From assembly GCF_014197245.1 (NCBI RefSeq), contig NZ_JACIFF010000005.1, forward strand, positions 248,001-312,000: 64,000 nt of DNA, in the 5' to 3' direction. A program made the translations under genes and the position numbers. Below, one piece after another: positions 42,959 to 50,765 of the stretch. Below the pieces are notes generated by a model, which saw only the letters and a program-made list of their open reading frames with translations, was not told the origin of the DNA and did no database searches. Positions within the stretch are counted from its first letter, which is position 1. Every line of letters begins with the position of its first letter. This DNA comes from Neolewinella aquimaris. Its GTDB lineage: Bacteria; Bacteroidota; Bacteroidia; Chitinophagales; Saprospiraceae.

Positions 42959-43852
42959 CTATAGGTAGCGCTGTACATAACGCTTGAAGAATTCGGCACT
43001 ATCCGCTACGCTGCGCATTGGGTTGTAGGTGTAGTTGCCCCCCTGCTCCAGGTAGTAGAACTCGAGTCCCGCCTCGGTAGGGTCCGGCAGGATCGTGGTA
43101 TAGTCGATCGTCCCGTTGCCCAGTTCCGTATAGTCGCGGGAGACGGGGTGCATGTCCTTAATGTGCCACATGACGTAGCGGCCCGGGTGTGCGGCCACCA
43201 GTTCCTTGGGGGTGGTGGTGCCGGCGTGCATCACCCAGTACATGTCGATCTGCAGTTTGACCAGCGTGGGGTCCGTTCCGTTGACGATGAGGTCGTAGCC
43301 GGTGGTACCGTCGTGGTCCTCGAATTCAAAACCGTGGTTGTGGTAGGCGAAACCGAGACCGGCGGCGGTTATTTGCTCGCCAATCGTATTGAGTAGGTCG
43401 GGTAACCGCTGGTAGGTGGCAAGGGTGCGCTGTTCCGGGGCCATCCAGGGCCAGGTGATGTAGTTCATGTTGAGTGCCCTGGCACCCTCGATGCACTGGT
43501 CTACGAAGCGGGCTAGCTCGTCGCTCGACTTGTCCAGGTAGTCAGAGAAGCCAAAGTGGCCGCTGGATACGGTGAGATTTAAATCCTCCAGGACGGTACT
43601 GAACTCCGCAGCCGGATAGCCGTAAAACTCCCCCTTCACCTCATCGAAACCGTAAACCTCGAAATCCTCGTACCCCATCGCCTTTACTTCCCGCAGGGTG
43701 CCGATCGCGTCCTTGGCCATATCGTCGCGTATGGTGAAGAGCTGGAGGCCCATCTTGTACTTTGGGGGACTGATCATAGGGCAAGCCGCTGCGGGCAACC
43801 AGGCAGCTGCTCCGAGGGTGGCGGCCGCGGCCAGGAAATTTCTGCGTTTCAT
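42959..43852 (-). CDS. Exported sugar phosphate isomerase/epimerase-like TIM-barrel protein
   Basis: The 297-residue protein starts at 43852 with a Tat-like signal (KRRNFLAAAATLGAAAWLP). It then has the xylose-isomerase-like barrel: GLQLFTIRDDMAKDAIGTLR, EVKAMGYEDFEVYGF, FAYHNHGFEFEDHDG with metal-binding His and Glu, and MWHIKDMHPVSRDYTELGNG. Such secreted barrels are common in Bacteroidota beside Gfo/Idh/MocA genes. The substrate is unknown. The upstream open frame to 43894 is unlikely to be used because the twin-Arg signal should be N-terminal. Confidence 0.83.
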   Translation of the reverse strand: MKRRNFLAAAATLGAAAWLPAAACPMISPPKYKMGLQLFTIRDDMAKDAIGTLREVKAMGYEDFEVYGFDEVKGEFYGYPAAEFSTVLEDLNLTVSSGHFGFSDYLDKSSDELARFVDQCIEGARALNMNYITWPWMAPEQRTLATYQRLPDLLNTIGEQITAAGLGFAYHNHGFEFEDHDGTTGYDLIVNGTDPTLVKLQIDMYWVMHAGTTTPKELVAAHPGRYVMWHIKDMHPVSRDYTELGNGTIDYTTILPDPTEAGLEFYYLEQGGNYTYNPMRSVADSAEFFKRYVQRYL

Positions 43853-43901
43853 GAGAGTTGCGTAAGGGTGGGAGGAGGGACGCAAAGTAAGCAAGTCCGG
43901 A

Positions 43902-44666
43902 TTACCACACTTTTTTTTCCATCTCCAGTTGTAGGTCCGTTCTAAATCGTTGCACCCATAGTTCGGAGCGCTCGGTCGCCGTTTTGCTAGAATACATATC
44001 CTGAATCACTACACCGTCCGCCGGTATTCCGAGGTAGTGCAGTAACTGCCTGATAGTGTCCCTATAGGAATGAATGAAGTCTTCATACACCAGTGTAAGC
44101 GGCCGAATACCGTACTTAGTAAAGTACTCCTGAATGGCGCACTCCCGCAGGTTGGCTTCCTTGAACAAGTGGGACAGGGCGGCGAAATCGTAGTGGTCCC
44201 GGTAGAATGCTTCATCGTTGGTATGGTTATGGTCAGCATCCAGGTGCCATACATTGTCCTTGATCGCCTTCCACCACGATACGGCCTGGCGGACCTTGTT
44301 TCTCCGGGTTAGGTAGATATGCTTGCAGTTCGGAAACAGATCGGCGAGCAGCGCCTCATCGTCGACGGAATCTTGAGAGCCAATACCCCGTAGTGACCTG
44401 ATTTCATCGAGTATAACCTGATTTAGTGAGTGTTTAATGCCGAATACTCCGTTGGGCGTACCGCCTATTTCCCAGAGTTTTGCTTTTAGTTCGTCGTAGG
44501 TTCTTATCCCGTACTTCCCGCGGAGAGATTCGCTCTCCATCAGATTAAAGTACTCCCCGGGTGTGCCGGCAACGCCGGTCTGTTCCAGGCCCTTGCACAG
44601 TAGGGTACTGCCGTTGCGCTGACTGAACCAGATGCGGTAAGTAGTATGGGGCTGGTATGCAGGCAT
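43902..44666 (-). CDS. Stf0-family sulfotransferase
   Basis: The 254-residue protein begins with YRIWFSQRNGSTLLCKGLEQ, the PAPS 5'-phosphosulfate loop of Stf0 (trehalose 2-sulfotransferase) proteins. GTPGEYFNLMES follows, then KHIYLTRRNKVRQAVSWWKA (the 3'-phosphate site, Arg/Ser) and YEDFIHSYRDTIRQLLHYLG. The enzyme transfers sulfate from PAPS to a sugar or lipid hydroxyl. Stf0 is best known from mycobacterial sulfolipid synthesis; here the acceptor is unknown. GC is slightly lower than its neighbours. No partner glycosyltransferase is nearby. Confidence 0.85.
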   Translation of the reverse strand: MPAYQPHTTYRIWFSQRNGSTLLCKGLEQTGVAGTPGEYFNLMESESLRGKYGIRTYDELKAKLWEIGGTPNGVFGIKHSLNQVILDEIRSLRGIGSQDSVDDEALLADLFPNCKHIYLTRRNKVRQAVSWWKAIKDNVWHLDADHNHTNDEAFYRDHYDFAALSHLFKEANLRECAIQEYFTKYGIRPLTLVYEDFIHSYRDTIRQLLHYLGIPADGVVIQDMYSSKTATERSELWVQRFRTDLQLEMEKKVW

Positions 44667-44779
44667 CCGGGGTTCGAATTGTTGAAAAGCAATATACCGT
44701 TTGCCGTAGGCTTTTTCCCGGTATGACCTGCCAGTAAGTACTCATCAGAAATAACCCGAAGCAGGATGATAGCGGCGCG

Positions 44780-44832
44780 TGAATCCGTGGTTAATCCGTG
44801 CTAGACGAAGTCGATCCGTGGTGAAACCCCCT
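44780..44832. repeat. AATCCGTGG-type repeat
   Basis: GTGAATCCGTGGTTAATCCG, TGCTAGACGAAGTCGATCCG and TGGTGAAAC repeat the core of the 36600-36935 elements. It lies between the sulfotransferase and the 389-residue membrane protein gene. Confidence 0.5.
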
Positions 44833-44863
44833 CACCAGTCACCCGTAAGGTAAATTAGCCCCC

Positions 44864-46033
44864 ATGGTCGACGGAAACATTGAGGTAGGCATCATGAAGC
44901 TCGACGTAGCCGGCCGCGATGCCCGCTCCCTGAGCGAACTGACGCACCTGGCAACCGAGCACTTTTCCCGGGTTATTCAGCGGGAGCCGCGGCTTCGGGT
45001 CAAGTCGTTCACCTTCGCAGGTCCCCACCTGGCCCCCGAGCGGGACGGGTACCGGGCACTCGATTTCGTACAGATCGGCATCAACGAAAAGACGGAGCGC
45101 CAGCTTGCCTTTCTGATCATTGTGACGGAAGTGGAAATTGCCGCCCCCACACTTTCCTACCTGCTCGCCCTGCCCTCCCAGCTCACAAACGTGGCCATCA
45201 TTTCAACGCGGCGACTGGCGGATTTCGGATCGAAGGAGATCAAGGACCATTCCCTCATGGCCGACCGCCTCGCCACCCTGATGCTCCACTGCTTCGGGCG
45301 GCTGCTGAACCTCAACTACCACCCGGAGCGTACGAACTACATGGCCCGGATCGAAGTGCCGGCAGACCTTGATCGGATGCGCCAGTTCACCGACGGCCAG
45401 TTTGCCCGTATGGCCACCAACCTCCCGGCCGAGGCTAACGATCGCTACTCGAAAGAAAACCGGGCAGCCTTCATCCTCCGGCAGACGGCCGCCAACATCC
45501 CCCGCATCGTCCGCGGCGCGCTCCGGGCTAACCCCCTCCGGATAGCGACCAAGCTGCCCACCATGATCGCCACCGCCCTGTCGGTGATCATTATCCTGAT
45601 CTTCGGGGGAGAGACCTGGGACTTCTCCGCCTCCGCATCGGCCGGCCAGCTCGCGGTCTTTGTGGGGGCCAGCTTCGTAACGGCCACCTTCGTGCTGTAC
45701 CGGGCATTCTCGTTTAAACTAGTCTCCACCCGCCACGGCAAAACCTCCGAGAGTTCGGTCGTGACTGCGGCAGCGACTTACCTCGCGCTGGTCCTTACGC
45801 TGATTTGCCTGTTCGTGCTTTTCGGCCTACTGATGTACGGGGTGGTACTATTCGTCTTTCCGGATCCGCTCATGAGCACGTGGACCTCGGACAAGGACGG
45901 CTCCTCCTTCGGGGCACACATGCGACTGGTCGCCTTTCTGGCGGCGGTAGGGGTGCTGTCCGGCTCCCTCGGCGGTTCGGCAGATTCGAGATCCGTCGTG
46001 CGCAATGTGCTCTTCGCCGTCGACGAAACGTAA
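44864..46033 (+). CDS. Unrecognised protein with soluble N-terminal domain and four membrane helices
   Basis: The 389-residue protein is not recognised. Residues 1-200 look soluble, with alternating strands and helices (RALDFVQIGINEKTERQLAF, LIIVTEVEIAAPTLSYLLAL, NVAIISTRRLADFGSKEIKD), and carry the motif HCFGRLLNLNYHPE. A basic link (RQTAANIPRIVRGALR) leads to four hydrophobic segments between about 230 and 380, the last rich in Gly and Ser (AAVGVLSGSLGGSADSRS). The soluble strand pattern faintly recalls archaemetzincin-like proteins, but no zinc motif is present. The start is ATG at 44864, behind a TAAATTAG-CCCCC stretch. Confidence 0.6.
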   Translation: MVDGNIEVGIMKLDVAGRDARSLSELTHLATEHFSRVIQREPRLRVKSFTFAGPHLAPERDGYRALDFVQIGINEKTERQLAFLIIVTEVEIAAPTLSYLLALPSQLTNVAIISTRRLADFGSKEIKDHSLMADRLATLMLHCFGRLLNLNYHPERTNYMARIEVPADLDRMRQFTDGQFARMATNLPAEANDRYSKENRAAFILRQTAANIPRIVRGALRANPLRIATKLPTMIATALSVIIILIFGGETWDFSASASAGQLAVFVGASFVTATFVLYRAFSFKLVSTRHGKTSESSVVTAAATYLALVLTLICLFVLFGLLMYGVVLFVFPDPLMSTWTSDKDGSSFGAHMRLVAFLAAVGVLSGSLGGSADSRSVVRNVLFAVDET

Positions 46034-46039
46034 GCCACA

Positions 46040-46079
46040 CTCGTCGGCCGACCCTAAGTCGTCCGCCGAGTCGTCACTG
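46040..46079. repeat. GTCGGCCGAC-type repeat over the sulfatase stop
   Basis: CTCGTCGGCCGACCCTAAGT is followed by CGTCCGCCGAGTCGTCACTG. It lies between convergent genes and includes the TGA stop of the sulfatase. It is the shortest member of the family at 18342, 21886 and 30873. Confidence 0.55.
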
Positions 46080-47489
46080 TAGACGCTTCCGCAGCTCCAA
46101 CCTTAAAGATTCTACCACCTCTGGATTTTCCTCCGCCACGTTCACCGTCTCTTTCCCGGCGGTAGTATGGTCGTACAACTCAACGAAACCATCATCGTGC
46201 AGCGTCAATCGGTGAGTGTCCGTGCGAATCGTTTTCGCTTTGTTGGTGTACGCCACGGCGGGGTGACCGCTCGCTTCCGGTTGCTCCAGTATTCCCCTCA
46301 GCGATATCCCTTCCGTAAATTCCGGCACCCCGATACCCGACAGCTCACAAAGCGTCGGAAAAATATCCAGTGTCTCCACGATCGCATCGGCACGCGCGCC
46401 CGCCCGCTTCATACCGGGGTAGTGAACGATCAGCGGCGAGTGCAGCGATTCCTCAAACAGGCTGTGCTTGCCCCAAACGCCATGCTCGCCGAGGTGCCAG
46501 CCGTGGTCGCCCCACAGGACGACGATGGTGTTTTTATCCGCGCCGCTCCGCTGCAACCCGGCCAGTATTTTCCCGACCTGGGCATCCGCGTAACTCACGC
46601 AGGCGGCGTAGTGCCGGCGCACCTCCTCCGCAAAGTCGGCATCCTCGTTCGGGTTTTTGCCCCAACGGTTATACTTCATGAATTCGCCGGACCCGTGCCA
46701 GGTGGTACGCCCCGCCGGCTTCTCCGGATGCGCGATCGGGGGAAATTCGACTCCAGCGTAACGATCCAAGTAGGCCTGCGGAGCTCCGAAGGGCAGGTGG
46801 GGTTTGATCAGTCCTATGGCCAAAAAGAAGGGTTGATCGGCAGCCGTCAGCAAACCGAGCTGGTGCAGCGCCTCCTCCGTAATCACGCCATCCGGATAGA
46901 TGTCGTCTTCGCCTTCGGCAGCCTGAAACACATCCATTCCACCCGCATCGCTGCGTATTTCTCCGTGAGCCAGTCCGTGCATGGCTCCCCGGGGGTGTTT
47001 CCATTTGGCTGCGGGCATAAGGTGGCGGTCCCAGGCTTCGGGCATTTCGACGATGGTGCTGTCGTTCCAGTCCGGACCTCCTCTGCCGCCGGGATGGTGA
47101 CTGACCTTCCCCACGGATACCGTCGTGTATCCACTACTCCTAAAGTATTCCGGCATACTGGGCGGTACGTTCGCCGTATCCGCTGCCCGCATAAAGAGCG
47201 CATTGTTCCCCGCCGGGCCGTACCGTCCGGTCAGCAAGGTATACCGGGAGGGGCCGCAACTTGGCGCGTTCACGAAGTGCCGTTGAAACGAAACTCCCCG
47301 CCCCGCCAGCGCATCAATATGTGGCGACGAGATGTGCTCCGCCCCAAAACTCCCCAATTCAGGCCGCAGGTCATCGACACAGATCAGCAGCACATTGGGC
47401 TTAACGGTCGTTTGCGCATTCCCCCGACTCCCCACTGACAGCAGGCATAAAATGACATACAGCAAAAATGGCCACGGCCGTACTTTCAT
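46074..47489 (-). CDS. Exported sulfatase (formylglycine type, iduronate-2-sulfatase-like)
   Basis: The 471-residue protein starts at 47489 with a signal peptide ([20 protein letters not shown]). It has [18 protein letters not shown] (metal-binding Asp pair) and [18 protein letters not shown], the C-x-P-S-R motif whose Cys becomes formylglycine, then [20 protein letters not shown] with further metal ligands. The pattern is closest to iduronate- or choline-type sulfatases (S1 family). It should remove sulfate esters from a glycan in the periplasm or at the surface. The GH95 and esterase genes nearby suggest a sulfated polysaccharide. No maturase (AslB or FGE) is seen in the window. Confidence 0.9.
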   Translation of the reverse strand: MKVRPWPFLLYVILCLLSVGSRGNAQTTVKPNVLLICVDDLRPELGSFGAEHISSPHIDALAGRGVSFQRHFVNAPSCGPSRYTLLTGRYGPAGNNALFMRAADTANVPPSMPEYFRSSGYTTVSVGKVSHHPGGRGGPDWNDSTIVEMPEAWDRHLMPAAKWKHPRGAMHGLAHGEIRSDAGGMDVFQAAEGEDDIYPDGVITEEALHQLGLLTAADQPFFLAIGLIKPHLPFGAPQAYLDRYAGVEFPPIAHPEKPAGRTTWHGSGEFMKYNRWGKNPNEDADFAEEVRRHYAACVSYADAQVGKILAGLQRSGADKNTIVVLWGDHGWHLGEHGVWGKHSLFEESLHSPLIVHYPGMKRAGARADAIVETLDIFPTLCELSGIGVPEFTEGISLRGILEQPEASGHPAVAYTNKAKTIRTDTHRLTLHDDGFVELYDHTTAGKETVNVAEENPEVVESLRLELRKRLQ

Positions 47490-47515
47490 CGCCCCTAAAG
47501 TAAAGCGTTCCATTC

Positions 47516-47536
47516 GGGCGGCGGCGCGCAGGAGCA
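47516..47536 (-). repeat. Dispersed GC-rich motif, copy 5
   Basis: The minus strand reads TGCTCCTGCGCGCCGCCGCC, about 27 bases before the sulfatase start and in the common orientation relative to the gene. Confidence 0.5.
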
Positions 47537-47559
47537 ATAAAATTCGGGAAAGCGCAGCC

Positions 47560-47602
47560 CTCCGTAAATCCGTGTTTCATCTGTGGCCATCCGTGGTGAC
47601 CT
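47560..47602. repeat. AATCCGTGG-type repeat
   Basis: GTAAATCCGTGTTTCATCTG and TGGCCATCCGTGGTGACC repeat the core seen at 36600-36935, between the divergent sulfatase and 444-residue protein genes. Confidence 0.45.
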
Positions 47603-47637
47603 CCTCGCCATGCACCGCCTCAACTTGGATCCGCCCA

Positions 47638-47655
47638 GCACCCGCGCCCCCGCCC
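47638..47655 (+). repeat. Dispersed GC-rich motif, copy 6
   Basis: GCACCCGCGCCCCCGCCC lies 31 bases before the ATG at 47687, with a TATCTTCC box between motif and start. Confidence 0.5.
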
Positions 47656-47686
47656 AAACCACGCCGACGCCCTATCTTCCACCCCG

Positions 47687-49021
47687 ATGAGCATATGGGA
47701 TAATTTATTCGGCAGGACACCCGCTTCCCGCCCCGGAGGGGAACCCGACCACAGCTTCGGACGGTACACGGATGCCCATAAGTCGCGGGAAAATTACGCG
47801 GCGTGGGACAACGCACTGGATGCCTTCGAAGAAGGTGATTTTCTAGACAGTTTCACCGCTTTTATGGCCTACCTGCGCGACGAGCGGGAAGATAACGTGA
47901 AGTGGAAACGCGAAGGGAACAAAATCTACTTCGAACTCTACCAGGGCAGCAAGCGAGTCACAGGTTATGCCGACCGGGAACAATTGCGCGCCACGGCCCG
48001 TATCGCGCGCCTGGAGGAGGAGAACGCCCAACTCCTGCGCCGCCTCACCGACATGAACTACGAGCTGAAGTACAGCCGCTTCGCCCTCGACGAGGAAGAC
48101 TGCCTGACGATCATCTTCGATACGCCGGTACACGACGCCAGTCCGCACAAGCTCTACCACGCACTGAAGGAAATGGCCCTCCGCGCCGACAAACAGGACG
48201 ATCTCCTACTCGAAGAATTCGGGAGCATCTTAAGCCCGGTGGAGGTGACCCATCTGGAACCAATTTCGGCCACCGAAAAGCAGCTGAAACTGGATTTTCT
48301 GCGAACGCACATTCAAGACGTTATCGACTATTTATCGTCCGGTCGCATCAATCCGGAAGAACAGCCCGGTGCAGTGGCCTACCTGCTGCTCGATCTGGTC
48401 TACCGCCTCGACTACCTCCTGATCCCGGAAGGACACACGATGGAGGCCCTGGAACGAATGCACCGCATGTACTTTGCCCGCGAGGAGGACCAACCCGTGA
48501 CCTTCAAGAACGTCCGCCTGCTCCAAGAACTGCAACACCTGCTGCTGCGCGCACCGGAGAGTTTTGCCGAAGAGCTCTACGCCGGAAAATCAACCTTCGG
48601 CATCACCCTGCCCGCCAGCCACGACCGCCTCGGCAGCCTCATCAGCAATGAACTCCCGAACATGGATTGGTACCAGGACAACGGCTTCCCGGAAATTGCC
48701 CGCGCCATTCCCGGCTACATCGCCGGCTACGCCCTCTTCAACTACGCTACGCCGCCGCCGGATCGGGACCTGCTGCACCTCTACTACCGGGTTACCGAAG
48801 ACGCCTATTTCCGCAAACTCGGCTACCATCAGGAATTTCTGGACCGGGAAGGCCGCCCCGCCCGCCGCGCCATCCGCTCCGCCATCACCGACATCGTTGA
48901 CCGCCACCGCCGCGAATACCCGCGCCTCCGCCCCGCCCTCAGTCACCTCGACTTCGATACGGTATCCGACTTCAGCCGCTCGTTCCTAGTGATGGTGAAG
49001 GAGATGGATTTGGGGAAGTAG
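47687..49021 (+). CDS. Unrecognised 444-residue cytoplasmic protein
   Basis: I do not recognise the function. There is no signal peptide. Residues about 30-110 resemble a YbjN or secretion-chaperone-like fold (YAAWDNALDAFEEGDFLDSF, NKIYFELYQGSKRVTGYADR), followed by a short coiled coil (LRATARIARLEEENAQLLRR). The middle and end are helical and acidic (LLLDLVYRLDYLLIPEGHTM, FPEIARAIPGYIAGYALFNY). The protein is likely soluble, perhaps a chaperone or an actin- or tubulin-independent scaffold; this is only a guess from composition. A 40-bp tandem repeat array begins at the stop codon. Confidence 0.6.
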   Translation: MSIWDNLFGRTPASRPGGEPDHSFGRYTDAHKSRENYAAWDNALDAFEEGDFLDSFTAFMAYLRDEREDNVKWKREGNKIYFELYQGSKRVTGYADREQLRATARIARLEEENAQLLRRLTDMNYELKYSRFALDEEDCLTIIFDTPVHDASPHKLYHALKEMALRADKQDDLLLEEFGSILSPVEVTHLEPISATEKQLKLDFLRTHIQDVIDYLSSGRINPEEQPGAVAYLLLDLVYRLDYLLIPEGHTMEALERMHRMYFAREEDQPVTFKNVRLLQELQHLLLRAPESFAEELYAGKSTFGITLPASHDRLGSLISNELPNMDWYQDNGFPEIARAIPGYIAGYALFNYATPPPDRDLLHLYYRVTEDAYFRKLGYHQEFLDREGRPARRAIRSAITDIVDRHRREYPRLRPALSHLDFDTVSDFSRSFLVMVKEMDLGK

Positions 49022-49262
49022 TTTAGTACGGTAGTCTCGCTCGCTGTGCTCGCTGGTAGTTTTTTAGTACGGTAGTCCGCTCGCTGTGCTCGCTGGTAGT
49101 TTTTTAGTACGGTAGTCCGCTCGCGGGGCTCGCTAGTAGTCGTTTAGTACGGTAGTCTGCTCGCGTTGCTCGCTGGTAGTCGTTTAGTACGGTAGTCTGC
49201 TCGCTGTGCTCGCTGGTAGTCGTTTAGTACGGTAGTCCGCTCGCTTTGCTCGCTGGTAGTCG
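49022..49262. repeat. Six tandem 40-bp repeats with TAGTACGGTAGT core
   Basis: The units begin at 49022, 49063, 49103, 49143, 49183 and 49223. Each reads TTTAGTACGGTAGTCYGCTC then GCTGTGCTCGCTGGTAGTCG; four bases in the middle vary (TGTG, TGTG, GGGG, GTTG, TGTG, TTTG). There are no unique spacers, so it is not a CRISPR array. The array starts at the stop of the preceding gene. Confidence 0.85.
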
Positions 49263-49364
49263 TTTAGTCTTTTAGTACTGTATTGTCGAATACTACCGTA
49301 CTACCCGACTACCGTACTACCCGACTACCGTACTAATTGACTACAGTACTAAACTACTAAAGAA
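49263..49364. repeat. Reverse-orientation TAGTACGGTAGT repeats
   Basis: ACTACCGTACTACCCGACT and relatives repeat in the orientation opposite to the 40-bp array, so the whole 49022-49364 interval between two convergent genes is one large inverted-repeat structure. It reaches the acyl-CoA dehydrogenase stop codon. No gene is seen in this 343-base stretch. Confidence 0.75.
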
Positions 49365-50519
49365 CTACACATACATCTCCCCCTTCAACAATCCCCTACT
49401 GATCACGATCTTCTGGACCTCGCTTGTGCCTTCGTAGATCTGGGTAATCTTGGCGTCGCGCATGAGGCGTTCGACGTGGTACTCTTTGACGAAGCCGTAG
49501 CCTCCGTGGACCTGGACGGCCTCGACGGTGTGGCGCATGGCGACGGAGCTGGCGAAGAGTTTGGCCATGGCGCCGGCTTGGTTGTAGTCTTCGCCGTGGT
49601 CCTTGAGCCAGGCGGCGCGGTAGACGAGCATCTTGGCGGCCTCGATGTCGGTGGCCATGTCGGCGAGCTTGAATGCGATGGCTTGGTGGTGGGAAATGGG
49701 CTTGCCGAAGGCTTCCCGCTCTTTGGAGTAGGCGACGGCGAGCTCGTAGGCACCGCCGGCGATGCCGAGGGCCTGGGCGGCGATGCCGATGCGGCCGCCG
49801 GAGAGGGTCTTCATGGCAAATTTGAAGCCGAAGCCGTCGTCGCCGAGGCGGTTTTCCTTGGGCACCTTCACGTCGTTGTACATGATGGTGTGGGTGTCGC
49901 TGCTGCGGATGCCGAGCTTGTCTTCCTTAGCGCCGATCTCTACGCCGTCCCAGCCAGTTTCGACGAGGAAGCAGTTGATGCCGTGGTGGCCTTTGTCCGG
50001 GTTGCTCTGAGCAATAACGAGGTGCAGCTGGCTGGTACCGCCGCTGGTGATCCAGTTTTTGGTGCCGTTGAGGAGGTAGTGGTCGCCCTTGTCGACGGCC
50101 GTGGTGCGCTGGTGGGTGGCGTCGGAGCCGGCTTCGGGCTCGCTGAGGCAGAAACTGCCGATCCATTCACCGGTGGCGAGCTTGGTTAGGTACCGCTGTT
50201 TTTGCTCCTCGGTGCCGTAGGTCTCCAGGCCGTAGCAGACGAGGCTATTATTGACCGACATGATCACGGAGCAGCTGTTGTCAATTTTAGAGATCTCCTC
50301 GAGGGCGAGTACGTAGCTGACGTTGTCGAGGCCGCTGCCGCCGTACTCCGGGCTCACCGTCATGCCCATGAAGCCCATTTCACCCATTTGGCGCACCTGC
50401 TCGGTGGGGTAGGCCATGGTGCTGTCGCGCTCGATGACGCCGGGTTTGCAGACCTGCTGGGCAAAGTCACGGGCCGCATCGCGCACGGCAAGTTGTTCCT
50501 CGGTAAGGTGGAAATTCAT
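49365..50519 (-). CDS. Acyl-CoA dehydrogenase
   Basis: The 384-residue flavoprotein makes the trans-2 double bond in acyl-CoA, passing electrons to electron-transfer flavoprotein. Signatures are SFCLSEPEAGSDATHQRTTA, GTKNWITSGGTSQLHLVIAQ, TLSGGRIGIAAQALGIAGGA, VQVHGGYGFVKEYHVERLMR, and QIYEGTSEVQKIVISRGLL, in which the Glu of YEG is the catalytic base of short- and medium-chain or branched-chain enzymes. The N terminus starts directly with the family's MNFxLTEEQ pattern. It is encoded alone, with repeats on both sides. Confidence 0.93.
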   Translation of the reverse strand: MNFHLTEEQLAVRDAARDFAQQVCKPGVIERDSTMAYPTEQVRQMGEMGFMGMTVSPEYGGSGLDNVSYVLALEEISKIDNSCSVIMSVNNSLVCYGLETYGTEEQKQRYLTKLATGEWIGSFCLSEPEAGSDATHQRTTAVDKGDHYLLNGTKNWITSGGTSQLHLVIAQSNPDKGHHGINCFLVETGWDGVEIGAKEDKLGIRSSDTHTIMYNDVKVPKENRLGDDGFGFKFAMKTLSGGRIGIAAQALGIAGGAYELAVAYSKEREAFGKPISHHQAIAFKLADMATDIEAAKMLVYRAAWLKDHGEDYNQAGAMAKLFASSVAMRHTVEAVQVHGGYGFVKEYHVERLMRDAKITQIYEGTSEVQKIVISRGLLKGEMYV

Positions 50520-50576
50520 GATCGGTCAAATTTGGTGGGGTGAAATTAGCGAATTTTCGCTGTAATGAAGGCCGTA

Positions 50577-50598
50577 GGGGCGGCGGCGCGCGGGAGCG
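50577..50598 (-). repeat. Dispersed GC-rich motif, copy 7
   Basis: The minus strand reads CGCTCCCGCGCGCCGCCGCC, about 57 bases upstream of the acyl-CoA dehydrogenase start. A CAAATTTG box (one mismatch to TAnnTTTG) lies between them. Confidence 0.5.
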
Positions 50599-50747
50599 GT
50601 ATCCATTCGGATCAGCCGGGCTGAGTGGTTTGCAGCTGATATAGTATTTCAAGCATTGAGCATTTATGCCAGAGGGTGCCGGACGCTTGCGGAGAGTACT
50701 GCCTACGGGTCGGCCGCGTGGCATTGCTGCTCGGTAGGACTTTCCTT

Positions 50748-50765
50748 GCTCCTGCGTCCCCGCCC
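50748..50765 (+). repeat. Dispersed GC-rich motif, copy 8
   Basis: GCTCCTGCGTCCCCGCCC, identical to copies 1 and 9, ends on the last base of the stop codon of the lipoprotein gene on the minus strand. Confidence 0.6.

Noticed and set aside
46167-47438. 423-residue open frame on the plus strand
   Set aside because: It is antisense to the sulfatase, whose catalytic motifs are intact, and has an Arg/Gly/His-rich composition typical of shadow frames.
49022-49262. CRISPR array
   Set aside because: The 40-bp units are contiguous and nearly identical with only a four-base variable centre, there are no spacers of constant length with unique sequence, and no cas gene is nearby.
49476-50189. 237-residue plus-strand open frame
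   Set aside because: It is antisense to the acyl-CoA dehydrogenase and is composed mainly of Val, Gly, Ala and Asp without family signals.
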